This document shows positions 1-12,008 of a stretch of DNA of 64,000 nucleotides, one piece after another. The translations under genes were made by a program, and so were the position numbers. Origin of the DNA: Hibiscus mutabilis. Taxonomy: Eukaryota > Streptophyta > Magnoliopsida > Malvales > Malvaceae. Position 1 is the first letter of the stretch. The number at the start of each line of letters is the position of its first letter. The notes below the pieces were generated by a model. That model saw only the letters and a list, made by a program, of their open reading frames with translations. It ran no database searches and had not been told where the DNA came from. The DNA lies in assembly GCA_019671005.1 (NCBI GenBank), contig CM033752.1:9982001-10046000 (forward strand), written 5' to 3'.

Positions 1-1518
1 CCCTAAGTGAGTTAGTTCAATTAATCAAACTAGTTCATTTAATTAGACTAGATAATTTACTTTTGCTTAGCTTTTATATTCTTTAATAAAGAGTGTTTTC
101 TCATGGAATGTTTAATGCCTTTTCGAATAGGACTAATCATGGATATGATGGCTGATCACATTCCTTCAAGTTGACAAAGCATTCAAGAGGAATTATCACT
201 ATTGAAGACACTTGAAGACACCTCATGAAGGCTTGTCGGTTTCAAGGTATTCAAGAGAGCCTTTACATTACTCAAAGGTGTAATCAAGAGAGCTTTTACA
301 CTCTTTGAAGGCTGAACGGTTTCAGCAATGAAGCAAGGCATTCAAGCCACTTAAAACACCACTTAAAGGGCTACTTAAACACCACTTAAGAGCTACTTTA
401 ACACCCTATAAAGCTTATTGTTTTTTTTTATCAAGGAAGACATGCAATCAAAGCCTTCATTATCACCACTTAAGGGAGATTAAAAGCATGAATTAAAACA
501 GCACGTAAGGAGGGAATTCAAGGAGTCTCAGACAACTTGTTCGCCATTTTTTGGTAGGATCCAAGCAGATCTGAGTCCTAAAGTCTTCTTCAAACTTATT
601 CTTCTATTTCTTAGCTTTCCAACGCACTTTGAATCATCTTGATCCGGTATCTAGAGCTTAAGATATGACAAGATTATTGAAGACAGTGCAAGCTGGAAAT
701 TCAATAGGGGAGTAATCACAAGATGCTTTTTCCAGAAATTCAAGAAGCCATTCAATTGCTGAATTCAATGCTTCATCACCAGCCCATTAAAGGAGAATAA
801 AGACATCAGTTTCAGCTTGGAATTCAACCGATTCAGTTCATGTGGATGATATGGATGTCTACATTCAACCCATGAATGTCTACATTCATCCTAAAGCAAT
901 CACAAACTTTTCGGTTATTATTGAAGGGCAAAACCAAAACCATTATGGACCTTCATTACCATATTCATGGTGACTTTAAACCCTTGTTTTGTTTCTCCTA
1001 GTTCAAGCTTTACACTTATAAATAGTTGCTATTTTCCATTGTAAAGACAGACAATTTTTGGATTATATTATAAACTTGAGAGTGTTCTCTTTATAGTTCT
1101 TGAACTTTATTGGTTTACAAAATTTTTCTTGTGGAATTCATCCTATTCATCTTTTTATATTAGTGGGTCACAATCCATTTTCCTTTCACCCATTAGACGG
1201 TTAAGAACTCTTATGGAACGGGTCTTCACTTTTTAGTGTTGGTTTATCCTTTGTTTACACCACACCTTAGTTGCATTTTCGTTCTTCTACGCCCACTGTC
1301 CAAACTTCTATATCTTCCATCACCTTTCCATACTCCATCCTAATCACAACAACCATCTTATCATCATTCCATTTCACCATACACATATCTATCAATTCCA
1401 TATCATCTTTATAAGTTTCATTTTAGAATTCATGTTTTACAATTTCAATCGCTTACTAGAATCACGATCGGGCAATCACATATATAAATTCAACCACAAC
1501 ACAACTGAGTTCATATCA
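1..1518 (+). mobile_element. Element D, 5' LTR (left end outside window)
   Basis: This segment is repeated at about 4190-5649 with the same order of blocks, so it is the left LTR of one element. The window starts roughly 450 bp into the LTR. It ends TCATATCA at 1518, two bases before a Met-tRNA primer site. By eye, an 84 bp stretch near 75-160 differs from its partner at about 7 sites, so the insertion is not recent. No coding potential is seen. The LTR carries its own TATA box and AATAAA-like sites. Confidence 0.9.
1017..1026 (+). promoter_or_regulatory. TATA box of D 5' LTR
   Basis: TTATAAATAG lies about 490 bp before the LTR end and is conserved at the same place in the 3' LTR (5171-5180). 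It is the likely core promoter for element D transcripts. Start site not verified. Confidence 0.6.
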
Positions 1519-1520
1519 AT

Positions 1521-1533
1521 TGGTATCAAAGCG
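1521..1533 (+). other. Primer binding site of element D
   Basis: TGGTATCAAAGCG matches the plant initiator-Met tRNA complement (TGGTATCAGAGC) with one change. It lies two bases after the LTR end, as expected for minus-strand priming. Confidence 0.85.
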
Positions 1534-1978
1534 TTGGTGATTCAATAAGTTATTCGATTCATCTCCCTGAATATTCAAAAAAATAAAAAAATGAAAAAAA
1601 ATCAAAAGTCTAAAAGAAGTAAAGATCAAAGAGGGAGGGTTCTCATCTAATATTAAATAAAAGTTTGGTTCTTACTTTTGTCATCACTCATTTCAGATTG
1701 TTATTTCACCTTTTATCTTGTTAACCCATCTTGTTTGCTACATATCTCTTGTTTTCTTGTCCTAACCATTTTGTTTCAACCGAATTCCACAAAGAAACAC
1801 TTGTTGAGCCTTAAGTAAGTTCTCTAAGGACTTAGAAAGAGAACAAGATTGGTAAAAGGCAAGAGTGTGCATTAAGGGGAAAAGCCTATACCGAGTGAAA
1901 CACGAGTGTGAGTGCATTTTCTTTGGAGTGGAAAGGTGAGGATTTCTGCTAGTGAGGTTTAATTTTTTTTATCTAACC
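1534..1978 (+). other. Element D untranslated leader
   Basis: AT-rich leader between primer site and first gag-like ATG, with no coding signal. The part around 1840-1930, including the motif GAGTGAAACACGAGTGT, recurs at about 36870-36930 in a second D copy. This shows the two belong to one family. Confidence 0.6.
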
Positions 1979-2868
1979 ATGTCACAAAGATCTAATGTTT
2001 TTAAAAGGAAAAAAAGCACTAGACTTCACTCTACAGGATCTTAGTCCTAAGATGAGGCATGTGATTCAAATAGCTTTTGAGCCCATTAACAAGAGATTGG
2101 ATCGCCTTAAGACAGTTTCTCGTTGGAAACAAACACCTTCATCAAAGGAAAAAATGGCAACCAAAAGGAGAGACAACACTCAATCATTTTCTAGTTCTAC
2201 ATCAAAATGGAGTCAAAGATCTTGCGAGAAAATTCCACCTCTCAATCAAGAGTTGTTCGAGGTTCCAAGTCCAGCACACCTAGTAATTTTTCTTTCAATC
2301 TAGAGAGTCTAGCTAGATTTCAAAAGTATTTTGAAGATTATGTCAAAGAAACACAATTGCAAGAGTCGCTAGAAAAAGAAGATAATTGTAAAAATGAAAA
2401 AGAAATTGAGGGAGAAGAAAAAGAGATTTTTGAGGAAAAAGATTGCCATTTAGAGTGAAAAAAACAATCAAAAGAAAATGAGATTGAAAAGAAGAGCAAT
2501 TTTAAGAGAAAAGAAGAGTGAGAAAAAATCAAAAGAGTTAGAGAGGCAAGAAAAGAGTGATATTGGAAAAGAAATTGTTTGTGCAAAAAAGGAGAGGAAA
2601 CGCAACTGTTTTGCACTAATGACCTTAACAACAATTTGCCTACTCTTGTTTTGACATTTTCTCAAGATTCTATGAAAGATATTCCAAGGGGAGACATTGA
2701 AGAATCCAGTGTGAAAGTGGACACGCCATTTTTTCTTTATACTAATGAAATTAACAATTCTTCTTCTTTGTCATTGTTTCAGGATTTCCATGAAGAACAT
2801 TTAGAAAATTTCCCAAGGAAGTTACCCCTTGTCAAGAACAACATTTCTCAACCATCCATTTAGAACAT
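1979..2868 (+). pseudogene. Degenerate gag-like region of element D
   Basis: An ATG at 1979 opens a frame starting MSQRSN that breaks after about 20 codons. Reading then moves between frames. Around 2207-2458 there is a Lys/Glu-rich, probably coiled stretch ending EEKDCHLE. A later piece (2579-2863) reads FQDFHEEHLENFP, loosely like the protease-RT linker of plant Ty3/gypsy polyproteins (F-x-D-V-F-P-x-E-x-P). No CCHC knuckle, protease or RT is recognisable. It is a decayed remnant and makes no functional protein. Assignment to gag rests on position after the leader and on composition, not on a clear domain match. Confidence 0.45.
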
Positions 2869-3089
2869 TCAACATCAGTGGTTTGAAAATTATTTTGATT
2901 TTGTGATAGTTTTCCCTAAAGCTAACTTTGATTTATTTTTCATGGAAACAATTTGATTACCAGGTGGATTAAATTTAACCAAAAAATACTATATTTCTTA
3001 TTTATTTTTGGAGACTTTTCTGGAACAAAATAAACACCAAATGAATAGCGTGTCATCCACCATTCAAAGAATTTTTTGACAAGAGTGCA

Positions 3090-3665
3090 CGTTGAACTTG
3101 TGAAGCCATTTCTCTCCGCTCAGTCGAGGACGAACATTTGGAAGAATCTGAAAGCATGGGAAAAATTATGGAGTAAACTAAGTTGTTGTTTTTCACAATA
3201 TTCCCACAAATGATCATTCATATCAAAGAGGTGAAACGAGGACTCTATACCCAGTCAAGAGAGATCATTCGAAAGAGTAGCAAGATGTGGGCCGATTGCT
3301 TGCAACCTTAACAATTCACTAAACTCATACATTACATTTTGCAACCAAGCACCCACCCATTAAAAGCCTTGACAGCTTTGATCTTTTTAATTCTCAAAAT
3401 TTTATTTCTTTTCCTTCTAATACAATTTTGATTGTAGAAGTTGAAAGGTCATATAAGCTTGAAAAGGAGTTACACAGAAAGATACGAGGAAATAAAGAGA
3501 GATAATTTTAGTGTCTTACAAACCTTGACTGCAAAAGTCACCAAATAGTCTGTTCGCCACTAGCCAAGCAATATGACAACAGAATTTGCATGAAGCGTAA
3601 GCGAACCATCTTTGAACCAGTAGATTGGTTTTGGATCAAAAGCGAATAAAGAAGTTTTTGACCCT
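3090..3665 (+). pseudogene. Integrase C-terminal remnant, Ty3/gypsy type
   Basis: Across frameshifts the sense strand matches the end of a plant Ty3/gypsy integrase. KLWSKL near 3170 corresponds to the block before the HPQTDGQTE motif. HNIPTNDHSYQRGETRTL (about 3200-3255) corresponds to the HPQTDGQTEVVNR region around the catalytic Glu. VKRDHSKE follows, then ATKHPPIKSLDSFDLF (3341 on), which corresponds to the STGFSPF-VYGFNPLTPLDL block. FEPVDWFWIK (3612-3641) corresponds to the FEPGDWVWV part of the C-terminal module. Several stops and frame changes make it dead. The rest of pol is missing between this and the gag-like region, so element D is internally deleted and non-autonomous. The alignment to the family consensus is from memory of the motifs. 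Confidence 0.65.
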
Positions 3666-3723
3666 ACGAAAGTTGAAGTTGTTCCCGTATATAGCAAGTG
3701 TCAATTTGGGGACAAATTACTTT

Positions 3724-3739
3724 CAAGAAGGGGGAATAA
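3724..3739 (+). other. Polypurine tract of element D
   Basis: AAGAAGGGGGAATAA directly precedes the 3' LTR start (TGATCC), the expected plus-strand primer position. Confidence 0.75.
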
Positions 3740-3741
3740 TG

Positions 3742-5649
3742 TGATCCAAGCCAGAACCAAACTTCTTAGGACCTTGCTCACATCAGAGGAGAAGTTGAAT
3801 GATTTAAACACTTGTTCCCGAGCCAAGGATCTCAACAATTCCAGTTCAAATATGCTTTTTCAAGCCTTGAATCTAAGCTTGGAGCATTGGCCATCTTTTG
3901 AACAAATGCAACATGTTACTTATGCATTTTAACACATGCATTTGAGTGCTAGCTTAGGAGTGTGTTGCATATAGTTACATGAACATTAATAAATTTGCAT
4001 GTTTAAGTATGCATGGTAGTTCATTTATTGCACATGAATAAATAATGCTTAATGTTCATTTAAACATGTTTCATTTATGTTTGTTTAAAACATTTAAGCA
4101 TGTTAGTTCTTTTAAGCTTGTTAGTTTAATTAATGCATGTCAGTTTATTAATGCATGTTAGTTCAATTAAGGCTGTTAGTTTATTTATGTTTATTTAAAT
4201 CAAACTAGTTCATTTAATTACACTAGTTCATTTACTTTTTCTTGGCTTTTATTTTCTTTAATAAAGAGTGTTTTCTCATGGAATGTTTAATTCATTTTCG
4301 GATAGGACTAATCATGGATAAGATGGCTAATCACATTCCTTTAAGTTGACAAAGCATTTAAGAGGAATTATAACCATTGAAGACACTTGAAGACATCTCA
4401 TGAAGGCTAGTTGGTTTCAAGGTATTCAAAAGAGCCTTTACATCACTTAAAGGTGTAATCAAGAGAGCTTTTACACTCTTTGAAGGCTGAACGGTTTCAA
4501 CAATGAAGCAAGGCATTCAAGCCACTTAAAGGGCTACCTAAACACCACTTAAGAGCTACTTTAACACCCTATAAAGCTGTCGGTTTTTATCAAGGAAGAC
4601 ATGCAATCAAAGCCTTCATTAGCACCAATTAAGGGAGAGTAAAAGCATTAATTAAAACAGCACTTAAGGAGGGAATTCAAGGAGTCTCAGTCAAATTGTT
4701 CACCATTTTTGGATAGGATCCAGGCAGATCTGAGTCTTGAAGTCTTCTTCAAACTTATTCTTCTATTTCTCATCTTTCCAACACACTTTGAATCACCTCT
4801 ATCTGATATCGGGATCTTAAGATATGACCAGATTATTGAAGACAATGCAGGCTGGAAGTTCAATACGGGAATAATCACAAGATGTTTTTTCAAGAAATTC
4901 AAGAGGTCGTTCAATTGTTGAATTCAATGCTTCATTATCATCCCATTAAAGGAGAATAAAGACATCAGTTTCAGCTTAGAATTCATCGATTCAGTTCATG
5001 TGGACGATATGGATGTCTACATTCAACCCAGGAATGTCTACATTCAACCTAAAGCTATCACAAACTTTTCGGTTATTATTGAAGGGAAAACCGAAACCAT
5101 TATGGACCTTCATTACCATTGATGGTGACTTTAAACCCTTGTTTTGTTTGCCCTAGTTCAAGCTTTACACCTATAAATAGTTGCTATTTTCCATTGTAAA
5201 GACAGACAACTTTTGGATCATATTATAAACTTAAGAGTGTTCTCTTTATAGTTCTTCTTGAATTTTATCGGCTTACAAGATTGTTCTTGTGGCATTCATC
5301 CCATTCATCTTTTTATATAGTTGGTTCCTAGTTCCTTATAACTAGTGGGTCACAATCCATTTTCGTTTCACCCATTACACGGTTAAGAACTCTCACCCTA
5401 GTTGCATTTCCGTTCTTCTATGCCCACTGTCCAAACTTCCATATCTTCCATCATCTTTCCATATTTCATCCTGATCACAACAACCATTTTATCATCATTC
5501 CATTTCACCATACACATATCTATCAATTCCATGTCATATTTACAAGTTTCATTTCAGAATTCAAGTTTTACAATTTCAATCGCTTACTAGAATCACGATC
5601 GGGCAATCACAAATATAAATTCGACCACAACACAACCGAGTTCATATTA
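3742..5649 (+). mobile_element. Element D, 3' LTR (complete)
   Basis: Starts TGATCC after the purine tract and ends TCATATTA, the degenerate partner of TCATATCA in the 5' LTR. Length is about 1.9 kb. Satellite monomers begin in the next base, so element D sits in the satellite array. The target duplication cannot be checked because the left end is outside the window. It contains TATA box 5171-5180. Short open frames inside (such as 5402-5590) are chance frames. Confidence 0.9.
5171..5180 (+). promoter_or_regulatory. TATA box of D 3' LTR
   Basis: CTATAAATAG, the counterpart of 1017-1026. Confidence 0.55.
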
Positions 5650-8568
5650 TTGGGGTTTAAGGCGTAGATGTCTAAATGGGCATTACAATGGACCCGTTAG
5701 AATTTTAATCGAGTAAAAAGTTCTAAAATTTAGGTTAATCTATATAATCATATTCAAAAGCCCAAAATCCAATATTTGAACTCAAATAATTTGATTTAAT
5801 CTTAATTTTCAGCTATTTTGTTGGGGTTTAAGGCGTGCATGTCTAAATGGGAATTGCAGTGGACCCGTTGGAACTTTAACCGCGTAAAAAGTTTTAAAAT
5901 TGAGGCTAAGCAATATAATCATATTCAAAAGCCCATAATAAAATATTTAACTCATAAATTTTGATTTAATCTTATTTTATGGTCGTTTTGTTGGTTTTAA
6001 GGCATGCATGTCTAAATGGGCTTTACAATAGACCCTTTGGAATTTTAACCGAGTAAAAATTTCTGAAAATGAGGTAATGCTATAAAATCAAGTTCAAAAG
6101 CCTATAACTAAATATTTTAAGTAAAAAATTTGATCTAATCTTATTTTTTGGTCGTTCTGTTAGGGTTTAAGGCGTGCATGTCTAAATGGGCTTTATAGTG
6201 GACCCGTTGGAATTTTAACCAATTAAAAAGTTCTAAAATTGAGGTTAAGCTGTATAATCATGTTCAAAAGCCCGCAACTAAATGTTTAAGACATAATATT
6301 TGATTTAATCTTATTTTGCAGCCATTTTGTTGGGGGTTTAAGGCGTGCATGTCTAAATGTGCATTACAGTGGACCCATTAGAATTTTAACTGAGTAAAAT
6401 GTTCTAAAATTAAGGTTAAGTTATATAATAATATTCAAAAGCTCATGATCAAATATTTTAACTCGTGAATTTTGATTTAATCTTACTTTTCGGCCATTTT
6501 TGGGGTTTAAGGAAAGCATGTCTAAATGGGCTTTATAATGGACCCGTTGGAATTTTAACCTAGTAAAAATTTCTAAATTTGAGGTTAAGCTGTATAATCT
6601 TGTTCAAAATCCATAACTAAATATTTTAAGTCATAAAATTTGATTTCATCTTTTTTTGGCCATTTTGTTTGTGTTCACGACGTGTATGTCTAAATAGGCT
6701 TTATAGTGGACCCATTGGAATTTTAACGGAGTAAAAAGTTCTGAAAATGAGGTTAAGCTATATAATAATATTCAAAAGCTCATAATAAAAAATTTTAACT
6801 CATGAAATTTCATTTAATCTTATTTTGCGGTCGTTTTGTTGCATTTAAGGCGTGCATGTCTAAATGGGCTTTACAGTGGAGCCGCTGGAATTTTAACCGA
6901 TCAAAAGTTCTGAAAATGAGGTTAGGCTATATAATCATGTTCAAAAGCACATAATTAAATATTTTAAGTCATAAATTTTGATTTAATCTTATTTTGCAAC
7001 TGTTTTGTTGGGGTTTATGGCGTGTATGTGGGCTTTACAGTGGACCCGCTGGAATTTTAACCTAGTAAAAAGTTTTGAAATTGAGGTTAAGCTATATAAT
7101 TATATTCAAACGCCCATAATCAAATATTTGAACTCATGAAATTTGATTTAATCTTATTTTGTGGCCATTTTGTTGGGTTTAAGGCGTGCATGTCTAAATG
7201 GGCTTTATAGTGGACCCGTTGGGATTTTAGCCAAGTAAAAGTTTCTGAAAATGAGGTTAAGCTATATAATCATGTTCAAAAGCCCATAACTAAATAGTTT
7301 AAGTCCTAAAATTTAATTTAATCTTATTTTGCGGTTGTTTTGTTGGGTTTAAGGTGTGCATGTCTAAATGGGCTTTACTGTGGAGCTGTTTGAATTTTAA
7401 CCGAGCAAAAACTTCTAAAAATGAGGTTAAGCTAAAAGCACATAACTAAATATTTTAAGTCATAAAATTTGATTTAATCTTATTTTGTGACCGTTTTGTT
7501 GGGGTTTAAGGCGTGCACGTGGGTTTTACAGTAGACCTGTTGGAATTTTAACCGAGTAAAATGTTCTGAAATTGAGGATAAGCTATATAGTCATATTCAA
7601 AATCCCATAATCAAATATTTTAACTAATAAAATATGATTTAATATTATTTTGTAGATATTTTGTTGGGGTTTAAGGCGTGCATGTCTAAATGGGCATTAC
7701 AGTAGACCCGTTAGAATTTTAACCAAGTAAAAAGTTCTTAAATTGAGGTTAATCTATATAATCATATTCAAAATCCAATAGTCAAATATTTGAACTCATG
7801 AAATTTGATTTAATCTTACTTTGCGGCCATTTGTTGGGGGTTTAAGGCGTGCATGTTTAAATGGGCTTTACAGTGGACCCGTTGGAATTTTAATCGAGTA
7901 AAAAGTTCTGAATTTTAGGTTAAGCTATATAATCACTTTCAAAATCGCTTAACTAAATATTTTAAGTAATAAAATTTGATTTAATCTTATTTTGCGGACA
8001 TTTTGTTGGGGTTTAAGGTGTGCATGTCTAAATGGGCATTATAATGGACCCGTTAGTATTTTAACCGAGTAAAAATTCTGAAATTGAGGTTAAGCAATAT
8101 AATCATATTCAAAAGCCCATAGTAAAATATTTAAACTCTTGAAATTTGATTTAGTCTTACTTTGTGGCCATTTTTGGGGGGTTTAAGGCGTGCATATTTA
8201 AATGGGCTTTACAGAGGACCGTTGGAATTTTAACCGAGTAAAAAGTTCTAAATTTGCGGTTAAACTATATAATCATGTTCAAAATCTCTTAACTAAATAT
8301 TTTAAGTCATAAAATTTGATTTCATCTTATTTTTTGGCCGTTTTGTTGGTGTTTAAGGCGTGCATGTCTAAATATGCTTTACAGTTGACCCGTTGGAATT
8401 TTAACCGAGTAAAAAGTTTTGAAAATGCGGTTAAGCTACATAATCATATTCAAAAGCTCATATTCAAATATTTTAACTCATGAATTTTGGTTTAATCTTA
8501 TTTTGTGGCCGTTTTATTGGGTTTAAAGAATGCATGTCTAAATGGACTTTATAATGGACTTGTTGGGA
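5650..8568 (+). repeat. ~170 bp satellite array, segment S1a
   Basis: About 17 head-to-tail monomers. Each carries the blocks GTTTAAGGCGTGCATGTC, TGGACCCGTTGGAATTTTAA, GAGGTTAAGCTATATAATCA and TTTGATTTAATCTTATTTTG in fixed order. Successive starts at 5821, 5991 and 6161 are exactly 170 bp apart, while others vary by a few bases or carry small deletions. Two variant classes alternate irregularly: one has GGGCATTAC with GTTAGAATTTT, the other GGGCTTTA with GTTGGAATTTT. There is no coding content. Monomer length fits plant centromeric satellites, but a centromere role is inference. Confidence 0.97.
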
Positions 8569-9040
8569 TTTTTTTGAAGAAAAGGCGAGCCCCATTAAAA
8601 ACCCCTCTAGAGTCACACGTGGCCCAAAGTCCCCGAGTGAGCACCTATGGGGAAAAGAGTACCCAAATGTATTAACTTGGATGAGAATGAATCTCATTGG
8701 TAACAAGAGAGTGCAAATAATTGGGATAATCTGAAGCGAATGAGATGGATGACAAAGTCCGCAAATCCCTATAGGTAAGAGTGTGGGCAACATTGTTCAC
8801 CATCCTCGGAACAAAACGAACACTAAAATTATCTACATCGGCAAGCAGAAGGCGAGCATGCTCAATAAAAGAGCTCAGAGCAGACAAATCATTACATTGT
8901 CGATTTATTTTATTAGCCACAATGATTGAGTTCGTCTCAATAACTAAATTGGACCAGCCTCGAGAACGACCGAGATGAATACCAGGAAGAAGGACTACTT
9001 GTGCTTCGATCGAGGCAACATCTGTGCAGTTGCCCTAGGG
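8569..9040 (-). mobile_element. LINE-a, 5'-truncated L1-like copy
   Basis: Antisense LINE 3' end inserted in the satellite. Its poly-A appears as TTTTTTT at the left edge, joined to the monomer at GGGATTTT. The right edge joins the monomer at GAGCTAT|ATAATC, with microhomology and loss of about 40 bp of the monomer. Truncation at the 5' end is typical of target-primed insertion. The coding part is the C-terminal RNase H region. Confidence 0.85.
8672..9035 (-). pseudogene. LINE RNase H-like domain fragment (LINE-a)
   Basis: On the minus strand the sequence reads a plant LINE RNase H-type C-terminus (RVT_3 family). It runs from DVASIEAQVVLLPGI through GWSNLVIETNSIIVANKIN (the second conserved acidic block) to FIEHARLLLADVDNFSVRF and NNVAHTL (the final H/A-L block). 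The N-terminal DGA block is absent because the copy is truncated, so it cannot be active. LINE-b carries the same region with the N-terminal block present but lacks 41 bp between two CCTCGA repeats that are intact here. Confidence 0.75.
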
Positions 9041-10204
9041 ATGAGCTATATAATCATATTCAAAATCCCATAATCAAACATTTTAACTCATAAAGTTTGA
9101 TTTAATCTTATTTTGTAGACATTTTGTTGGGGTTTAAGGCGAGCATATCTAAATGGGCATTACAGTGGACCCGTTAGAATTTTCGCCGAGTAAAAAGATC
9201 TTAAATTGAGGTTAAGCTATATAATCATATTCAAAATCCTATAATCAAATATTTGAACTCATGAAATTTGATTTAATCTTACTTTGCAGCCATTTTTGGG
9301 GGGTTTAAGGCGTGTATGTTTAAATGGGCTTTACAATGGACCCGTTGGAATTTTAACCGAGTAAAAAGTTCTAAAAGTGAGGTTAAGCTATATAATCATA
9401 TTCAAACACCCATAATCAAATATTGTACCTCATGAAATTTGATTTAATCTTATTTTGTGTCTATTTTGATGGGTTTAAGGCGTGCATGTCTAAATAGGCT
9501 TTATAGTGGACCCGTTGGAATTTTAACAGAGTAAAATTTTTTGAAAATAAGGATAAGCTATATAATCATGTTCAAAAAAGCCCTTAACTAAGTATTTTAA
9601 GTCATAAAATTTGATTTAATCTTATTTTCGGCCATTTTCTTGGGGTTTAAGGTGTGCATGTCTAAATAGGCTTTACAGTGGACCGTTGGAATTTTAATCA
9701 AGTAAAATGTTCTGAAATTGAGGTTAAACTGTATAATCATGTTCAAAAGCCCATAAATAAATATTTTAAGTCATAAAATTTGATTTAATCTTATTTTTCA
9801 GCCATTTTGTTGGGGTTTAAGGCGTGCATGTCTAAATTGGCATTACAGTGGATCCGTTAGAATTTTAACTGAGTAAAAAGTTCTAAAATTGAGGTTAAGC
9901 TATATAATCATATTCAAAAGCCCATAATCAAATAATTGAACTCATGAATTTTGATTTAATCTTACATTGCGGCCATTTTTGGGGGTTTAAGGCGTGCATG
10001 TCTAAATGGGCTTACTATTGACCCTTTGGAATTTTAACCTAGTAAAAAGTTCTAAAATTGAGGTTAAGCTATATAATCATATTCAAACACCCATAATAAA
10101 AATTTTAACTCATGAAATTTGATTTAATCTTATTTTGTTTCTGTTTTGTTGGGTTTAAGGCGTGCTTGTCTAAATGGGCTTTATAGTGGACCTATTGGAA
10201 TTTT
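9041..10204 (+). repeat. Satellite segment S1b
   Basis: About seven monomers of the same satellite, same orientation as S1a. The dimer starting near 9070 closely resembles the one near 7610: both have the GTAGAYATTTTG join followed by a GCATTAC monomer and a GTTTAAATGGGC monomer. This suggests local duplication about six monomers apart once the LINE is removed. The segment ends GGAATTTT where LINE-b begins. Confidence 0.95.
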
Positions 10205-11059
10205 TTTTGAAGAAAAGGTGGGCCTCATTAAAAACCCCTCTAAAGTCACGCGTGGCCCAAAAGGCCCTGAGTGAGCACCTAAGGCAAAAAGAGTACCAAA
10301 ATGTTTTAACTTGGATGAGAATGAATCTCAAAAGTAACAAGAGAGTGCAAATAATTTGGGTATTCCGAAGCAAAGGAGATGGAAGACAAGGTCCGCAAAG
10401 CCCTAGAGGCAAGAGTGTGGGCAACATTGTTCACCACCCTAAGAACAAAACGAACACTAAAATTTTCTACATCGTCAAGCAAAAGGCGAGCATGCTCAAT
10501 AAAAGAGCACAGAGCTGACAAGTCATTACATTGCCAATTTATTTTATTAGCCACAATGACCAATTCCGTCTCAATAACTAAATTAGAGTAGCCTCGATCA
10601 CGACCGAGGCAACATCTGTGAAGTTGCCCAAGGGATGAGCTATCCCTTCTATGACAGCACTGCTAGCATCACGCGCCACAACACCCACCGTAGCAGCCTT
10701 GGTGAGAGGATCAGAGGCCCCATCCATGTTAAGCTTCAAAGACCCGACCTGGGGGGGGCTACCAATGTGGGTGTACAAGGGTCGGTTCGTTCGTCGGCCG
10801 TGTTGTGGAGCTGGTTGATGTAGTCGTTGCGTAGTCACGAAGAATGCCCTGAGAATTGAGAATCGTAAGCCAAGGGGGCTGGAGTCGATGATTATAGACC
10901 CAATCATTGTGCCTATTCCATAGGTTCCAGAGGACCGTTAACAACAATGCAAAGGATTGCAGCGGTAAACGGCAGCCCCTTCCTCAAGCCAGGATAATAT
11001 GGAAGTTGTAGTACTGGAAATAAAGAAACTCAGCATGCCAGCCAGACGAAGGGCCTCGG
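10205..11059 (-). mobile_element. LINE-b, 3' terminal part (antisense)
   Basis: The poly-T left edge follows satellite GGAATTTT, the same monomer position used by LINE-a. This piece extends further 5' than LINE-a. It covers the whole RNase H domain and the region upstream of it, and stops where LTR E1 (TGTAATACCCC) interrupts at 11060. The rest of LINE-b appears at 17563-17970 and 21179-23530, on the same strand. Confidence 0.85.
10306..10947 (-). pseudogene. LINE-b RNase H and upstream region, broken
   Basis: On the minus strand, LWNLWNRHNDWVYNH is the W-rich block between the zinc-finger-like zf-RVT and RNase H in plant LINEs. GSLKLNMDGASDP is the first conserved RNase H block (acidic residue in NMDGA). 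GVVARDASSAVIEGIAHPL and SVVIEATLI follow. VANKINWQCND through NNVAHTLASRAL gives the end of the domain. Relative to LINE-a, 41 bp are missing between SVVIEA and the VIETNS block, removing part of the core and shifting the frame. It is a dead copy. Confidence 0.8.
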
Positions 11060-12008
11060 TGTAATACCCCAAAAATGTGACTTAAAATATTTGACGTGTT
11101 TCAATTTTGGTCCAATTTGATTGAAATGTTCCTCAAACTAATCAAATAAAAGTTTAGGGATTCAATCAGAATTGTAACAAACTCGAGGATCGTAAAAAAG
11201 GACTCAAAATAAATCATGATAAGTGTAGTGTTTGCTTGTAATAATTATTTTATTTGGGGGACTTGAATAGGTGTCATGCAAGGTGGAATCACGTGTAGGG
11301 GGAAAGGAGAGGGAGGTGGAACCGGCCTTAGGAAATGAAATTACACAAAAAATTTATCATCTTCTTCTCTCCTACAAGCCAAACCGAAACAAAAGAGTGT
11401 GATGAGAGAGAGCTCCATTGTTGGACTAGTTAAGCTCAAATTAGAGAACTATATGCTCATAGATTCTTGGTAGGAAGGTAACTATCCTATTTCCTTTCTA
11501 TTCATATGAATATTATGCTTGATAATTTGATGTGTGAATGTAGTCCTTATTACAAGAATGAGTTTACATGTTTTGTGGATTTTCGAATGGATTATATGCT
11601 AGAAAGATCATGTTTTGTATGTTTATGACACGTGATTGATTTTTGGAATGTAAATAAATAGAATTATGATTTGGGACTATTTTGGTGATCTCAATAAATC
11701 AAATCATAGCTGGAAAGAAAACAAAGATTATTTGTGCATATATGAATACATGTTGATTTGGACTGTTTGAATACATATGGATACATGTTGGACTGTTTTG
11801 GACACATAGAGAAGTGTTGAGAATGTTTTGTATATGTAATTGTATACCCGTGTATTTGATGACTGTTTTTGCAAGATTGGTGGCTGTTTGTTTAGTTAGA
11901 GGACGGTTATGTGCCTACATATGTGAATACATGTAATTAGGATTGTTTTGGGGCATATAGTAAACATAATGGGACTGTTTTGATTAAATAAATGTACATG
12001 CATGAAAG
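11060..12008 (+). mobile_element. LTR E1, left part
   Basis: Begins TGTAATACCCC inside LINE-b. Landmarks such as GAGGTGGAACCGGC (11313 area) recur at 49620 in E2, which starts with the same TGTAATACCCC. No coding frame is seen. Long LTRs starting TGTAATACCCC and ending GTGTTACA resemble those of plant Tekay/Del-type chromoviruses, but the clade is inference. It is interrupted at 12008 by LTR F. Confidence 0.7.
12004..12008 (+). repeat. Target site duplication GAAAG, left of F
   Basis: GAAAG immediately precedes TGTAATGCCCC and is repeated immediately after the F end at 15438-15442. Confidence 0.9.

Noticed and set aside
8473..8793. Open frame of about 106 codons on the minus strand
   Set aside because: It runs from satellite into LINE-a in a frame different from the RNase H domain; a chance frame.
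5650..10204. Regular repeats with conserved blocks could suggest a CRISPR-like array
   Set aside because: Units are contiguous ~170 bp monomers without unique spacers, and the surrounding sequence is plant nuclear retrotransposon DNA.
10170..10518. Open frames on both strands around the LINE-b 3' end
   Set aside because: Only the minus-strand frame at 10306-10563 shows RNase H blocks; the others are shadows.
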